Source: Leptolyngbya sp. PCC 7375
Lineage (GTDB): Bacteria; Cyanobacteriota; Cyanobacteriia; Phormidesmidales; Phormidesmidaceae
Assembly (NCBI RefSeq): GCF_000316115.1
Contig: NZ_JH993797.1
Span: 1,536,486-1,600,485 of the forward strand
Reading direction: 5' to 3'
DNA length: 64,000 nucleotides
The notes beneath the pieces are model-generated. The model had not been told where the DNA came from and did no database searches. It saw only the letters and a program-made list of their open reading frames with translations. Positions 25,702 to 34,734 of the stretch are shown here, piece after piece. The position numbers were made by a program, and so were the translations under genes. Position 1 is the stretch's first letter; each line of letters opens with the position of its first letter.

Positions 25702-26283
25702 ATGCGCCCGATTCTGGGTTTCCCTTGCGGTCCAACTGTGTTCCCGTTGTGCCTAGTGGTGTCTGCTAACCTTACCCCTGATCAACTACGTTCTATTAAG
25801 GGCCAGCTTGACTTGGTGCTGATTGCCCTTGAAACACTTGTGGGCATTGGATCAGAAGCAATTTTAGACCAGGCCAAAGCCGCCGGACTCAACACCCTCC
25901 TATCGGATCGGGTAAACCTGTGGCGGTTGCGGCAATCGAGCCCGTTGCGTAAAGGGCAGGGCCGTAAAAAACTGGATGTGGATGAGGCGCGGGCGCTAGT
26001 ATTGACCACAGCCCAGCTAGCCAGCAAACATCGGCAGGCCATTCACCAGGCTGTAACCGCGTTAGAAAAGGCGACAGCCGACAGTACTCCCCCCCACCGT
26101 GTGGCGATTTTAGGCGACTATCTCGATCGGTTTAGCAATACCTATACTGAACGGATGGAAGAGGATGTGAAGCCCAATGTGTTGGAAAAACTTGCCTTTC
26201 AGCTATTAATTGATTTGCTATTTTATAGCGGTGGTGGTGGCCAGCAGCGACTTTGGCAAGCGCTTTTAGATCGGGCCGAATAG
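25702..26283 (+). CDS. DUF3038 family protein
   Basis: A 193-residue cytosolic protein with the cyanobacterial DUF3038 pattern: LDLVLIALETLVGIGSEAIL, LLSDRVNLWRLRQSSPLRKG and LEKLAFQLLIDLLFYSGGGG. The region before SANLTPDQL is not typical, so a GTG at about 25759 may be the true start. It is 51 bases upstream of aroK on the same strand. The function is unknown. Confidence 0.85.
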   Translation: MRPILGFPCGPTVFPLCLVVSANLTPDQLRSIKGQLDLVLIALETLVGIGSEAILDQAKAAGLNTLLSDRVNLWRLRQSSPLRKGQGRKKLDVDEARALVLTTAQLASKHRQAIHQAVTALEKATADSTPPHRVAILGDYLDRFSNTYTERMEEDVKPNVLEKLAFQLLIDLLFYSGGGGQQRLWQALLDRAE

Positions 26284-26334
26284 ATTGACCCCGAATAGGC
26301 CGATAATGGGTGGGTCAAAAAACGCACATGGCAC

Positions 26335-26901
26335 ATGACCACAGAGCTGCTTAAGGGTACAAACCTATACCTGGTGGGCATGATGGGTTCTGGCAAGACG
26401 ACCATCGGCAAACACCTGGCTAAACTTCTCAATTACCGCTTTATTGATACTGACGATGTGATTGTGCAGGCCACTGGGCAAAGCATTAATGACATTTTTG
26501 CGGCGCAGGGGGAAGCGGCTTTTCGCGATATTGAAACCCAGGTGCTAGGCCAGGTTGCGCCCTATACCCACACGGTCATCGCCACGGGCGGCGGCATGGT
26601 GATTAAACAGCAGAACTGGAGCTATTTACAATCGGGGCTGGTGGTGTGGATTAATGTGGCCGTTGATGAACTGATCGCTCGCCTGAGTCGGGATAAGTCC
26701 CGTCCATTGTTAAAGGAGGGCGATCTGCGCCATAAGCTCACCACGCTGTTAGAGCAGCGCCAGGCTCGTTATGCCCAGGCCGATGCGACGGTGGTTTATC
26801 AGCCTGGGGAAAAGGTGGATGCGATCGCATCCCGCATCCTCGATACCCTACAAACCGTCATTGCCGAAAACCCTGCCACCAGCACCACCATCAATCATTA
26901 A
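26335..26901 (+). CDS. aroK: Shikimate kinase
   Basis: A 188-residue ATP-dependent kinase that phosphorylates shikimate at O3 in aromatic amino acid synthesis. The P-loop is [15 protein letters not shown]; the shikimate site is FIDTDDVI with the conserved Asp, and [14 protein letters not shown]; the lid is [14 protein letters not shown]. The length is normal, with a short Ala/Thr tail. It likely starts at the ATG at 26335 ([17 protein letters not shown]). It lies 61 bases upstream of argB, separated by a palindromic repeat, so the two may be cotranscribed. Confidence 0.93.
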   Translation: MTTELLKGTNLYLVGMMGSGKTTIGKHLAKLLNYRFIDTDDVIVQATGQSINDIFAAQGEAAFRDIETQVLGQVAPYTHTVIATGGGMVIKQQNWSYLQSGLVVWINVAVDELIARLSRDKSRPLLKEGDLRHKLTTLLEQRQARYAQADATVVYQPGEKVDAIASRILDTLQTVIAENPATSTTINH

Positions 26902-26908
26902 CCATTTT

Positions 26909-26936
26909 GCAGGGACGTTCCATGGAACGTCCCTAC
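26909..26936. repeat. 28-bp palindromic repeat, copy 2
   Basis: Its core 26911-26934 is a perfect 24-bp palindrome with arm AGGGACGTTCCA and a CCATGG centre. It lies between aroK and argB. Confidence 0.85.
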
Positions 26937-26962
26937 CCCCGTTCCCTATCCCTTCAATCCAT

Positions 26963-27832
26963 ATGGAAACCGCTGCCAATCGCGTTCAAATCCTCAGCGA
27001 AGCTCTACCCTACATCCAACGATTTCGTGGCCGTACCGTTGTAATTAAATACGGCGGCGCTGCCATGAAAGACAGTAGCCTCAAGGACGACGTCATTCGC
27101 GACATTGTATTTATGGCCTGTGTCGGCATTCACCCCGTTGTCGTTCATGGCGGCGGTCCTGAAATTAACACCTGGCTCAGCAAGCTCAATATTGAACCCC
27201 AGTTTAGAGACGGTCTGCGCGTCACCGATGCCCCCACCATGGATGTGGTGGAAATGGTTCTAGTGGGACGGGTAAACAAGGAACTGGTCGGTTTAGTCAA
27301 CGCAGCGGGCGGTAGCGCCGTTGGCCTCTGCGGCAAAGACGGCAATCTGATCACCGCCCGCCCCCATGCGGCTGAGGGCATCGGCTTTGTCGGCGAAGTC
27401 ACCCGTATCAAACCCAAGCTCGTCAAATCCCTGGTAGACGCAGGCTACATCCCCATCATCTCCAGCGTTGCCGCCGACACCAATGGCCAACCCTACAACA
27501 TCAACGCCGACACCGTTGCCGGTGAGCTAGCCGCCGCCCTCGGTGCCGAAAAGCTGATCCTGCTCACCGACACCCCCGGCATCCTCAAGGACTACCACGA
27601 CGCCTCTACGCTCTATAACAAGCTCGACATTCAAGAAGCCCGTGCCCTGATCGATGCCGACATCGTTTCCGGCGGGATGATTCCCAAAGTCACCTGCTGC
27701 GTTCGCGCCCTGGCCCAGGGCGTCCACGGTGCCCACATCATCGACGGGCGGGTGCCCCATTCACTACTCCTCGAAACCTTTACCAACTCCGGCATCGGCA
27801 CAATGCTAGTCGCCTCGCATCAGACAGCTTAA
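26963..27832 (+). CDS. argB: Acetylglutamate kinase
   Basis: A 289-residue enzyme for the second step of arginine synthesis. The start is the ATG at 26963 ([20 protein letters not shown]); the frame is open further upstream only by chance. Motifs are [26 protein letters not shown], the substrate site [17 protein letters not shown] and [11 protein letters not shown]. The N-terminal helix typical of arginine-sensitive hexameric enzymes that bind PII in cyanobacteria is present. Third codon positions are strikingly C-rich, unlike many neighbours. Confidence 0.95.
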   Translation: METAANRVQILSEALPYIQRFRGRTVVIKYGGAAMKDSSLKDDVIRDIVFMACVGIHPVVVHGGGPEINTWLSKLNIEPQFRDGLRVTDAPTMDVVEMVLVGRVNKELVGLVNAAGGSAVGLCGKDGNLITARPHAAEGIGFVGEVTRIKPKLVKSLVDAGYIPIISSVAADTNGQPYNINADTVAGELAAALGAEKLILLTDTPGILKDYHDASTLYNKLDIQEARALIDADIVSGGMIPKVTCCVRALAQGVHGAHIIDGRVPHSLLLETFTNSGIGTMLVASHQTA

Positions 27833-27879
27833 AATAGGGCGCAGGGTTTGCAGTTAAACTACAAACCCTGCGCCCTATT
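27833..27879 (+). terminator. Strong hairpin after argB
   Basis: A perfect 18-bp stem (27833-27850 with 27862-27879, arm AATAGGGCGCAGGGTTTG) with an 11-base loop starts right at the argB stop. There is no T run, but the stem is GC-rich enough to stop or protect the transcript. Confidence 0.7.
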
Positions 27880-27894
27880 CCTCCAACCTTAGAT

Positions 27895-29043
27895 ATGTCA
27901 GCTACCTGGTGGAAAAAACTCAAGCAAAACTCCCTGGCCCGGTTTGGCGCTACGGTTCTGATTATTTTCTACCTGACGGTAGCGTTTGCAGAGATAACGG
28001 CTCCCTATAATCCTTACGAGCAGCAGCCCAGTGGGTCATTGTTACCACCGACTACGGTGTATTGGACGGATCAGGTATCTGGGCAGTTTATTGGTCCCCA
28101 TGTGTATCCAGTGACCCAGGGACCGGTAGACATTGAAACCGGTGAGCGGGTGACTGCAACAGATTTTTCAAAACCGTCACCGATTCGATTGTGGGTTAAA
28201 GGGTCAGAATATAAGCTGTTTCAGCTAAAGCTGCCCTTTGTGAAAAGTATTTCCTTTGAAGAGTCCATGCAGCTAGAAGAGACAGAACTCTTCAAAGGGT
28301 TTACCTTTGACCGTCATGTGTTTGGCACAGTTGGTGAAGGTAAGTGGAATATTTTTGGTACCGATGAGTCAGCCCGAGACCAGCTAAGTCGATTGATCCA
28401 CGGTGGTCGCATCAGTCTCAGCATTGGTCTTGTGGGAATTATGATTACGTTCCCCCTGGGCCTATTAGTGGGTGGCATTTCTGGTTACTTTGGCGGCACC
28501 GTTGATACGGTGATCATGCGCCTGGTTGAAATGATTATGACCATTCCAGGCTTCTTCTTGTTGGTAACCCTGGCGGCAGTGTTACCAGCGGGCCTCAGCA
28601 GTTCCCAGCGATTCTTACTAATTGTTCTGATTCTGTCGTTTATTGGCTGGACAGGCCTGGCGCGGATTATTCGCGGTGAAGTGTTATCGCTAAAAGAGCG
28701 CACCTTTGTGCAAGCGAGTCAGGCCATGGGTGGGCGGTCGTTGCACATCATTTTGCGACACATTTTGCCCCAGACAGCTACCTATGTGATTATCTCAGCA
28801 ACATTGGCAATTCCGGGTTATATTCTCTCAGAATCTGCCCTAAGCTTTATTGGCCTGGGCATTCAGCAGCCGGATGCATCTTGGGGAAACATGTTGTCTT
28901 CGGCAACAAATGCATCGATTTTGGTATTGCATCCGTGGTTGATTTGGCCTCCGGCGGCGTTGATTGTGATTACGGTGTTGTGTTTTAACCTGTTGGGTGA
29001 TGGTCTGCGGGATGCGTTGGATCCACGTAGTTTGGAGGAATAG
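27895..29043 (+). CDS. OppC/DppC-type ABC transporter permease
   Basis: A 382-residue inner-membrane permease of a peptide/nickel-type importer. The N-terminal part is the OppC_N segment (KQNSLARFGATVLIIFYLTV), then an extra periplasmic loop of about 120 residues (YNPYEQQPSG to FTFDRHVFG), typical of cyanobacterial copies. The permease core runs from GTDESARDQLSRLIHGGRIS onward, with the EAA-type motif QASQAMGGRSLHIILRHILP. No binding protein, OppB or ATPase is adjacent, so partners are encoded elsewhere. The DALDPRSLEE terminus is complete. Confidence 0.92.
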   Translation: MSATWWKKLKQNSLARFGATVLIIFYLTVAFAEITAPYNPYEQQPSGSLLPPTTVYWTDQVSGQFIGPHVYPVTQGPVDIETGERVTATDFSKPSPIRLWVKGSEYKLFQLKLPFVKSISFEESMQLEETELFKGFTFDRHVFGTVGEGKWNIFGTDESARDQLSRLIHGGRISLSIGLVGIMITFPLGLLVGGISGYFGGTVDTVIMRLVEMIMTIPGFFLLVTLAAVLPAGLSSSQRFLLIVLILSFIGWTGLARIIRGEVLSLKERTFVQASQAMGGRSLHIILRHILPQTATYVIISATLAIPGYILSESALSFIGLGIQQPDASWGNMLSSATNASILVLHPWLIWPPAALIVITVLCFNLLGDGLRDALDPRSLEE

Positions 29044-29050
29044 TGATTAG

Positions 29051-29117
29051 GTCGCTGGTTTCGACTTCGCTCAACCAGCGACAGGACCGAGGGGTGAGCG
29101 GAGTCGAACCCCGTACA
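29051..29117. repeat. Inverted repeat with GAGCGGAGTCGAA element
   Basis: 10-bp arms GTCGCTGGTT and AACCAGCGAC (29051-29060, 29073-29082), followed by GTGAGCGGAGTCGAACCCC. The GAGCGGAGTCGAA word recurs in the minisatellite region at 46870, so this is a dispersed repeat. Confidence 0.6.
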
Positions 29118-29154
29118 CACGCTATCCTAGAGTCAATCGCAACCGATAATCCCC

Positions 29155-29757
29155 ATGACGATTGCTACGAATAAAACCTTAACTCTGGAAGAGTATCTGA
29201 CCTACGACGATGGTACAGGTGCTCGTTATGAGTTGGTCAACGGGGTGTTAGTAGAAATGCCAACCGAGAGCCCGATGAATAAGACCATCGTCATGTTTTT
29301 GGTGAGTTATTTTTTGCGGTTAGGGATTCCGTACTACAGACTTGCGGTTGGTCATCAGCTAGAGGTTACATCTGAGAAGGCATCGGCACGGGAACCAGAT
29401 TTGGTAGTGCATTCGGAAGAGTCTGCCGCTGCAATTTTGCAAGATGGTAAGTTGTTGCGGTTGGGAATGCCAATACCTGATTTGGTGGTGGAAGTGGTAT
29501 CCAGCAGTGATACTGATCTGAAATCGCGAGAGCGGGATTATGTGGAGAAGCGGCAGGACTATTCAGAACTCAAGGTGCCGGAGTATTGGATTGTCGACCC
29601 AGTGGCAGGAGTTGTTTGTGTTTTAACGCTGGTGGATGGACATTATCAGGAACGTAAGTTTGAGGGTGATCAGGTATTACTGTCGTCTAAATTTACTGCA
29701 GTGGCTTTAACAGCTACTCAGGTACTGCGAGCCGGACTGCAGAAGGATTTTATTTAG
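29155..29757 (+). CDS. Uma2 family (DUF820) predicted endonuclease
   Basis: A 200-residue protein of the PD-(D/E)XK-like Uma2 family, widely multiplied in cyanobacteria. It has LTLEEYLTYDDGTGARYELVNGVLVEM at the start, EPDLVVH and DLVVEVVSSSD as the metal-site strands, and YVEKRQDYSELKVPEYWIVDP as the lysine and Tyr/Trp strand. It is one of four Uma2 genes in the window. Biological targets are unknown. Confidence 0.88.
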   Translation: MTIATNKTLTLEEYLTYDDGTGARYELVNGVLVEMPTESPMNKTIVMFLVSYFLRLGIPYYRLAVGHQLEVTSEKASAREPDLVVHSEESAAAILQDGKLLRLGMPIPDLVVEVVSSSDTDLKSRERDYVEKRQDYSELKVPEYWIVDPVAGVVCVLTLVDGHYQERKFEGDQVLLSSKFTAVALTATQVLRAGLQKDFI

Positions 29758-30014
29758 ATATAGCGTCCGTTTCCCAGGGTGGCACAAGGCACCACCCCTA
29801 CAGGGTTATCCATTTTGAATCGGGGATTTTGTATGTAGGGTTATAAAACAGAAACCCCACGTAGGGGCACGCCCTTGGGGATGCTCCCTGCGATATCTTC
29901 GCCAATTTATAATCTTCGCGATACAAAGAGGTCAAACGGGAAAACTGCTCCTCAGCATGATTGATGTAATCAGTTAGGATAAAGCCAGGACATTGAGCTT
30001 AATGGTATCTAACC
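29758..30014. other. Intergenic repeat-bearing gap
   Basis: Contains GTAGGG- and CCCCTAC-type repeat fragments at about 29785-29890 (for example CACCACCCCTACAG and CGTAGGGGCACGCCC), relatives of the GTAGGGGCG elements elsewhere. No gene was seen. Confidence 0.5.
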
Positions 30015-30608
30015 ATGACGCAAGCCCTTTCTCGTACGGTCAACGATCAGCAGATTGTGTATTCTGGCATTAGCTGGTCAAAGTTTCAGCTGATCCGTTC
30101 GGGGTTTGCTGATTCTCCTGGTATCCGTCTTGCCTATTATGACAACACTATCGAAATTCTGATGCCAGGGCGTGAGCATGAGATGTTTAGCCGATTGATC
30201 GGCTTTTTGATTGGGTTATTTTGTCTGGAAAAGGGTATTGAATTTGAACCGACTGGTTCGATGACTCATGAGCGCGAAGGTGAAGTATCGGCGCAAGCGG
30301 ATGAGTCGTATTGTTTTGGTAAGTCTAAATCGACGCCTGATTTGGTGATCGAGGTGGGCTTTACTAGCGGGGGGCTGAATAAGCTGTCTCGCTATCGGGC
30401 CTTGGGGATTTCTGAGGTATGGTTTTGGCAGGATGGGCTGTTTAGCCTTTATCGGCTGAAAGATCGTGATTATGTTCAAATTGCACGCAGTGAAGTCCCA
30501 GAACTTGCAGCACTGGATATGGATGTGCTGACTCGTTGTGTATTGATGGGACAGACGTCTCGGTTGGATGCGGCGAATGAGTTTCGTAAGGCATTGTATT
30601 TTATGTAG
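30015..30608 (+). CDS. Uma2 family predicted endonuclease
   Basis: A 197-residue Uma2 protein of a second subtype. It contains ISWSKFQLIRSGFADSPGIR, LAYYDNTIEILMPGREHE, ADESYCFG and the metal-site strand TPDLVIEVGFTSGGLNKL, then YRALGISEVWFWQDGLFSLY. Its subtype resembles the copy at 45915 more than the one at 29155. It is probably cytosolic and monocistronic. Confidence 0.87.
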   Translation: MTQALSRTVNDQQIVYSGISWSKFQLIRSGFADSPGIRLAYYDNTIEILMPGREHEMFSRLIGFLIGLFCLEKGIEFEPTGSMTHEREGEVSAQADESYCFGKSKSTPDLVIEVGFTSGGLNKLSRYRALGISEVWFWQDGLFSLYRLKDRDYVQIARSEVPELAALDMDVLTRCVLMGQTSRLDAANEFRKALYFM

Positions 30609-30946
30609 TTGATTACGGCAATTCTCATGAATATAGCCTCAAACAGAATTTCTAATTCTGAAAGCTAATAAGGCATGACTACCGCCTACATCTATTGCAA
30701 AGGATTTAATGACTGGTCAGATATTGCATGAAGTCCAGCTTACAGAAGGTGTCCCTAGACTCTACTTGTAGAAATAGAAATACGCCCTAGCTTTTTATGG
30801 GAACTGACGGAAAATTCTACTTAGAGCTAGATACAAAAACACTTTAGATATGATAATGAATTTTAAATAACCAACCAGGTTTTTATAAAAATATTTATCT
30901 TCTAATAGATTGCTTAATCACGAATCTACCTGCAAAACACAATAGA
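30609..30946. other. AT-rich gap without a gene
   Basis: Only a weak hairpin, CAGAATT/AATTCTG at 30644-30660, was seen just after the Uma2 stop. The composition becomes AT-rich here and stays so through to about 34.7 kb, in line with a transferred segment. Confidence 0.5.
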
Positions 30947-31258
30947 ATGGATACTTTTTTATTTATCGCTGTACTCTGGATGGGGTTTGCCATTTGGCAA
31001 TATCGTCAAGAAAAAAATCAGCTCAAGGAAAGACTAAGAGAATATAGTTCTTTAATTTCTCAAGAAGAATATATAGAAAATCTAGACAATGCTATTTCTG
31101 AAAAAGAAACTCAAGTAGAAAATTTAGACAATATCAAAGAGTCTCTAGAAGATTCCATCAAAAAACTAAGAGTTAAACTCAATGAACTCGATGATCGCTT
31201 GTATGTAAAATCACTAGATTTCTATGAACCCCAATATGCATTTATAACATCTCAAGAT
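30947..31258 (+). pseudogene. DUF4041/GIY-YIG protein, 5' part (split by an insertion sequence)
   Basis: The first 104 codons of a gene interrupted by the IS at 31259. It begins with a transmembrane or signal-anchor helix (MDTFLFIAVLWMGFAIWQY), followed by a coiled coil (about 20-85) and the start of DUF4041 (YEPQYAFITSQD). Reading on into the IS gives 14 foreign codons and a stop at 31300. Joined to 32302-33357 after removal of one target duplication, the frame is restored exactly (455 residues). A short membrane-anchored product could still be made. Confidence 0.85.
31251..31258. repeat. Target-site duplication, left copy
   Basis: The 8-bp direct repeat CTCAAGAT flanks the IS here and at 32294-32301. 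Eight base pairs is the usual duplication size for IS1595-family elements. Confidence 0.9.
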
Positions 31259-32293
31259 GGCTCAATAGCTGTTTTAGGGAGGTTGCTAAATTCAAGATGA
31301 GCAGAGTAGTGTCATGGAATAAAGCCCCCGGTCAGCCTACCTATGCTAACGCTTTCCAAGTTAATCGATGAGGACAAATGCTACGAGACTATTCGCACGA
31401 TGCGTTGGCCCGATGGTGTTTGCTGCACTGATTGTGGAGCGAAAAACATTACCAAACGAGGGAAGCATGCAACCTATTCAGCGCGGCAACGCTATATCTG
31501 TGGCGAGTGTGGTCGCCACTTTGATGACTTAACCGACACCATCTTTGCGGGTCGTCATCAACCGTTAAAAACCTGGATAGCATGCTTATATTTGATGGGT
31601 CTCAATGTCTCCAATCAACAAATTGCCGACGAGTTGAGTCTGCACAAAGATGACGTGCATCAGATGACGAGTGAGTTACGCCAAGCGGTGGCCGACAAGC
31701 GCCCAGAAGTCCAGTTATCAGGGACGGTGGAGTTTGATGAAGTCTATGTGACAGCCGGTCATAAGGGGCAACCAGAGCAGGTTAAAAAAAGGGCGCAAGG
31801 GACGCAGACGTAAACTCAAAGGGCTTCGGGGGCGCGGTACGCTCGAAACGGAAAAACCGCCGATCTTCGGGATGATTCAGCGAGGTGGAGAAGTGGTGAT
31901 TAAAATGCTGGCAAATGTTCAACAACAAACCATCAAGCCCATCATTCAGTCCATGGTGAAACCGGGCACCCTCATCTATACCGACGAGTATGACATCTAT
32001 GCTCGTTTAGAAACTTGGGGCTATGCTCACAAGAGTGTTTGCCACAGTGCCGGAGAATATGCCCGAGATGACGATGGAGATGGCTTCTGTGAAGTCCATG
32101 TCAATACGATGGAAGGTTTCTGGTCATTGCTGCGGTCATGGTTGAGACCTCATCGAGGGATCTCACAAGAAAAATTACCGATCTATTTGGGGTTCTTTGA
32201 ATTTGTGCATAATGCTAGAAAAAGAGGGAAAGCCTTGCTGGGTAGTCTATTGAGCACCTTGCTTGTCTAACTCCCTGAAACGCCGATTGAGCC
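31259..32293 (+). mobile_element. IS1595-family insertion sequence, 1035 bp
   Basis: Bounded by 23-bp imperfect terminal inverted repeats (31259-31281 and 32271-32293; both start GGCTCAAT and share GTTT and AGGGAG; 19 of 23 positions match) and by the 8-bp duplication CTCAAGAT. It carries one transposase frame, broken by a frameshift. The left repeat lies inside the disrupted gene, and the transposase stop at 32270 abuts the right repeat. Confidence 0.93.
31343..32270 (+). pseudogene. IS1595-family (ISXO2-like) transposase, frameshifted
   Basis: The N-terminal part has a zinc ribbon (VCCTDCGAKN and YICGECGRHFDDL), a helix-turn-helix region (NVSNQQIADELSLHKDDVHQ) and the first DDE strand SGTVEFDEVYVTAGHKGQ. 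The frame stops at 31813. The rest (KGRKGRRRKLKGLRGRG onward to LIYTDEYDIYARL, CEVHVNTMEGFWSLLRSWL) continues in the +1 frame. The break falls at a run of seven A (31784-31790); six A would keep one frame. It is either a simple indel or a site for transcriptional slippage. Confidence 0.88.
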
Positions 32294-32301
32294 CTCAAGA
32301 T
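32294..32301. repeat. Target-site duplication, right copy
   Basis: CTCAAGAT, identical to 31251-31258, directly abutting the right inverted repeat. Confidence 0.9.
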
Positions 32302-33357
32302 TATATTTTTCGCCTAAAACAGCTTAGAGAAGAAATGAAAAAGCTCGGCGAAAAGGATGGGGACTACATTTGCTATCAAGACCTATTTATAGATAGACAG
32401 AACAGTGGAAAAAAAGCAGTAAAAATTTCAAATAATATAACACAGCTAATGAAAATAGCCTTTGAAACTGAGTGTAAATATGTCATCAAAAATGTTAGCT
32501 TAGCTAACCTTGAGATGTCCGAAAGAAAGATCAAAAAATTATTTAAGAGAATTAATAAGCAAACAGGAAGAATAGATTTCGAAATCTCAGAAGAATTATT
32601 AGAACTTAAACTTAGAGAGTTGACACTTAATTATGAACTGAATGAAAAACAACAGGAGGAAAAAGAGCGCCGAAAGATTCAAGCTGAGGACGAAAGGAAA
32701 ATGAAGAATGCTGAAAAAGCTAAGCAAAAACTTGAGGAAGCCGAAGAAAGAGAGAAACGATATCAGGAAAAACTAGAAGCAGCACTTAATAAGCAAAATA
32801 GTATTGTCATACGAGAAAAGCAGAAATTAGAACAAGAGGTTTCACAATTAAAAAAGCTTGTAGAAGAAGCACATACAGAAACAGAAAAAGCACAAGCTTC
32901 TTATCGCAGGGCTATGACAAAAAAAGGTTATATTTATATCCTTTCTAACATTGGGGTATTAGGTGAAGATATATATAGGATTTGTATGACTCAGAGTACT
33001 CCTCCAGAAAGTTATATAGATCGAATGAATCCTATGGTGCCGTTCCCTTTTGACATCCATATCAAATTATTTTCTCAAGACTCTTCAGGTACACTACGTC
33101 AACTTCATCAACGATTTGCTTCTCAAAGAATAAACCTTGTGAATGATAGGCGAGATTTCTTTAAGATCTCGTTCAATGAGATCATTCAAGCAATTGAAGA
33201 AATTGATAATAGCACTGGTTTAATTGCTGTTGAAGGTGAACCTATGCAAACCCCTGAAGCAAATGAATATATGAAGTCAAAAGCGCTTGAGCGTCAACAC
33301 ATAGCTTCAGGTAACTTAGAATTAAAATCTGAGAGTGATAATCAGAGGCTTAATTAA
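32302..33357 (+). pseudogene. DUF4041/GIY-YIG protein, 3' part
   Basis: The remaining 351 codons of the IS-split gene. It continues DUF4041 (YIFRLKQLREEMKKLGEKDG, YICYQDLFID), then a highly charged coiled coil (about 130-240 of this part), then a C-terminal GIY-YIG/T5orf172-like domain: GYIYILSNIGVLGEDIYRIC, MVPFPFDIHIKLFSQD and RINLVNDRRDFFKISFNEI. The second motif reads IYRICMT where a Gly is expected, and the metal-site Glu is Asp, so nuclease activity is doubtful even in the intact form. Such proteins are common in accessory islands. Confidence 0.85.
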
Positions 33358-33388
33358 ATTAATAATATTGCCACAATCAACGCTATTC

Positions 33389-34732
33389 TCATGTATCAAT
33401 TAGACAAGCTACTCTGAACCCAATTAGGTTTGAAGCTTTATCCTCTCTCCAAGTCAATCGAGAAGATGAACGACACAAAAGTGGTTCATTCATCCAAGAG
33501 CCACCACGAAGAATACGGTATTTTTTCAAAGGGAGAGTATCTATATTCATATGCTTAAGATGCATATCTCCATATTTTTCCAAACACCATTCCCATACAT
33601 TTCCATGCATATCAACTAATCCAAAACTATTAGAAAAGTTGTAATCTCCTAAAGCATTAGGTTTCCCAATCATTCTACCTTTGGGTCCTGAGCAGTAGAC
33701 ATAATTTCCATCATAATTTGCTAATTCTGTTGTTATGGTAGGCCCAAAATGAAAAGGGGTATCAGTTCCGGCACGACACGCGTATTCCCACTCATACTCA
33801 GTGGGCAGTCTGAAATCTTTTTCAAAATAACAGCTCAATCGTTTACAAAACTCAATCGCATCCAACCAAGAAATATGAGTTACTGGTGTATTATGCTTGC
33901 CCTTTAAAGATGGTCTAGCTTTCAAGTCTCTATCGATTTTTGGAAATTTTGCGACTATTGACCATTGCTTTTTAGTTATAGGAAATCTACTTATACAGAA
34001 GGCATCAACCGATATTCTTTTTTGAGGTTCTACTACCTCCCCGCCAGAAATTTTAGCTTCTATTTTTGATGGACCCATTAAAAGCAATCCGCACGGAATA
34101 ATCATCATATCTACAACCAAGCTTTCAGCCAACAGATACTGAATCTGCTTAGTTCTACCTTGGAATCTACAAACTTCGCTTCCATGTTTATTAATTTTTA
34201 TTACGTCAAACAAAAAATCTTTATAATTATGATAGCTAGGGATTTTTGTTAGATTCTCTTCTAATTTCAACTGAAATTCATAGAGCTTTTGACTAAGTGA
34301 TTTAGAATTTTCATTTGTCTGATTTAATTCAGGGAGAAAAGCTTCTTTATGAGATTTTTCACTAAGCCCCTGTATCGCTGTGTTTTGAAACTTTTGAATA
34401 AACTCTATTATCTGATTTTTCTTCTTTTTTAATTCATCTAATTCAAGACTAACTTCTTGAACTCGTGTAATTTGTCCTGATTTTTCTAGAAGCTCTATCA
34501 ACTCTTTCTTGTCTTGAATTTGCTTATTTAAAGCAAGGGTATTCAGATCCTGTCCTAAAATTTGAGTATTTTCAATTTTATAAGATATAGAATTGTCACT
34601 AATAGTACTGTGATTAATATTCTGGTATATTTTATTGCCATTACCAGGTGTTTGAGCTGTGTTAATAACACCACTATCCAAAGGTTCAATTCTTTTTTCT
34701 GGTGAAGAATCTGCTTCCTGCTTACTATCCAC
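33389..34732 (-). CDS. Coiled-coil FGE/C-type-lectin-fold protein with N-terminal amyloid-like motif
   Basis: A 447-residue protein. Residues about 29-53 hold a motif (GNGNKIYQNINHSTISDNS, then SYKIE) that recurs in the C-terminus of the upstream TIR-like protein. Residues about 60-115 form a coiled coil. From about 195 to the end lies an FGE-sulfatase/C-type-lectin domain: MMIIPCGLLLMG, THISWLDAIEFCKRLSCYFE, FRLPTEYEWEYACRAGTDT, FGLVDMHGNVWEWC, RILRGGSWMN and LIGFRVACL. The paired active-site cysteines of real FGE are not conserved. It starts two bases after its neighbour's stop, so they are coupled. A ligand-binding receptor is my inference. Confidence 0.85.
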   Translation of the reverse strand: MDSKQEADSSPEKRIEPLDSGVINTAQTPGNGNKIYQNINHSTISDNSISYKIENTQILGQDLNTLALNKQIQDKKELIELLEKSGQITRVQEVSLELDELKKKKNQIIEFIQKFQNTAIQGLSEKSHKEAFLPELNQTNENSKSLSQKLYEFQLKLEENLTKIPSYHNYKDFLFDVIKINKHGSEVCRFQGRTKQIQYLLAESLVVDMMIIPCGLLLMGPSKIEAKISGGEVVEPQKRISVDAFCISRFPITKKQWSIVAKFPKIDRDLKARPSLKGKHNTPVTHISWLDAIEFCKRLSCYFEKDFRLPTEYEWEYACRAGTDTPFHFGPTITTELANYDGNYVYCSGPKGRMIGKPNALGDYNFSNSFGLVDMHGNVWEWCLEKYGDMHLKHMNIDTLPLKKYRILRGGSWMNEPLLCRSSSRLTWREDKASNLIGFRVACLIDT

Positions 34733-34734
34733 AG

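Noticed and set aside
29040..29120. Possible tRNA (TTCGAA-containing hairpins)
   Set aside because: The inverted repeat and GAGCGGAGTCGAACCCC element do not fold into a cloverleaf with acceptor and anticodon arms.
31784..31790. Programmed -1 ribosomal frameshift in the IS transposase
   Set aside because: The downstream part lies in the +1 frame relative to the first, so a -1 slip on A-AAA-AAG would not join them.
33389..34732. Diversity-generating retroelement acting on the FGE-domain gene
   Set aside because: FGE/lectin-fold genes are frequent DGR targets, but no reverse transcriptase, no template repeat and no adenine-rich variable repeat pair was seen in the window.
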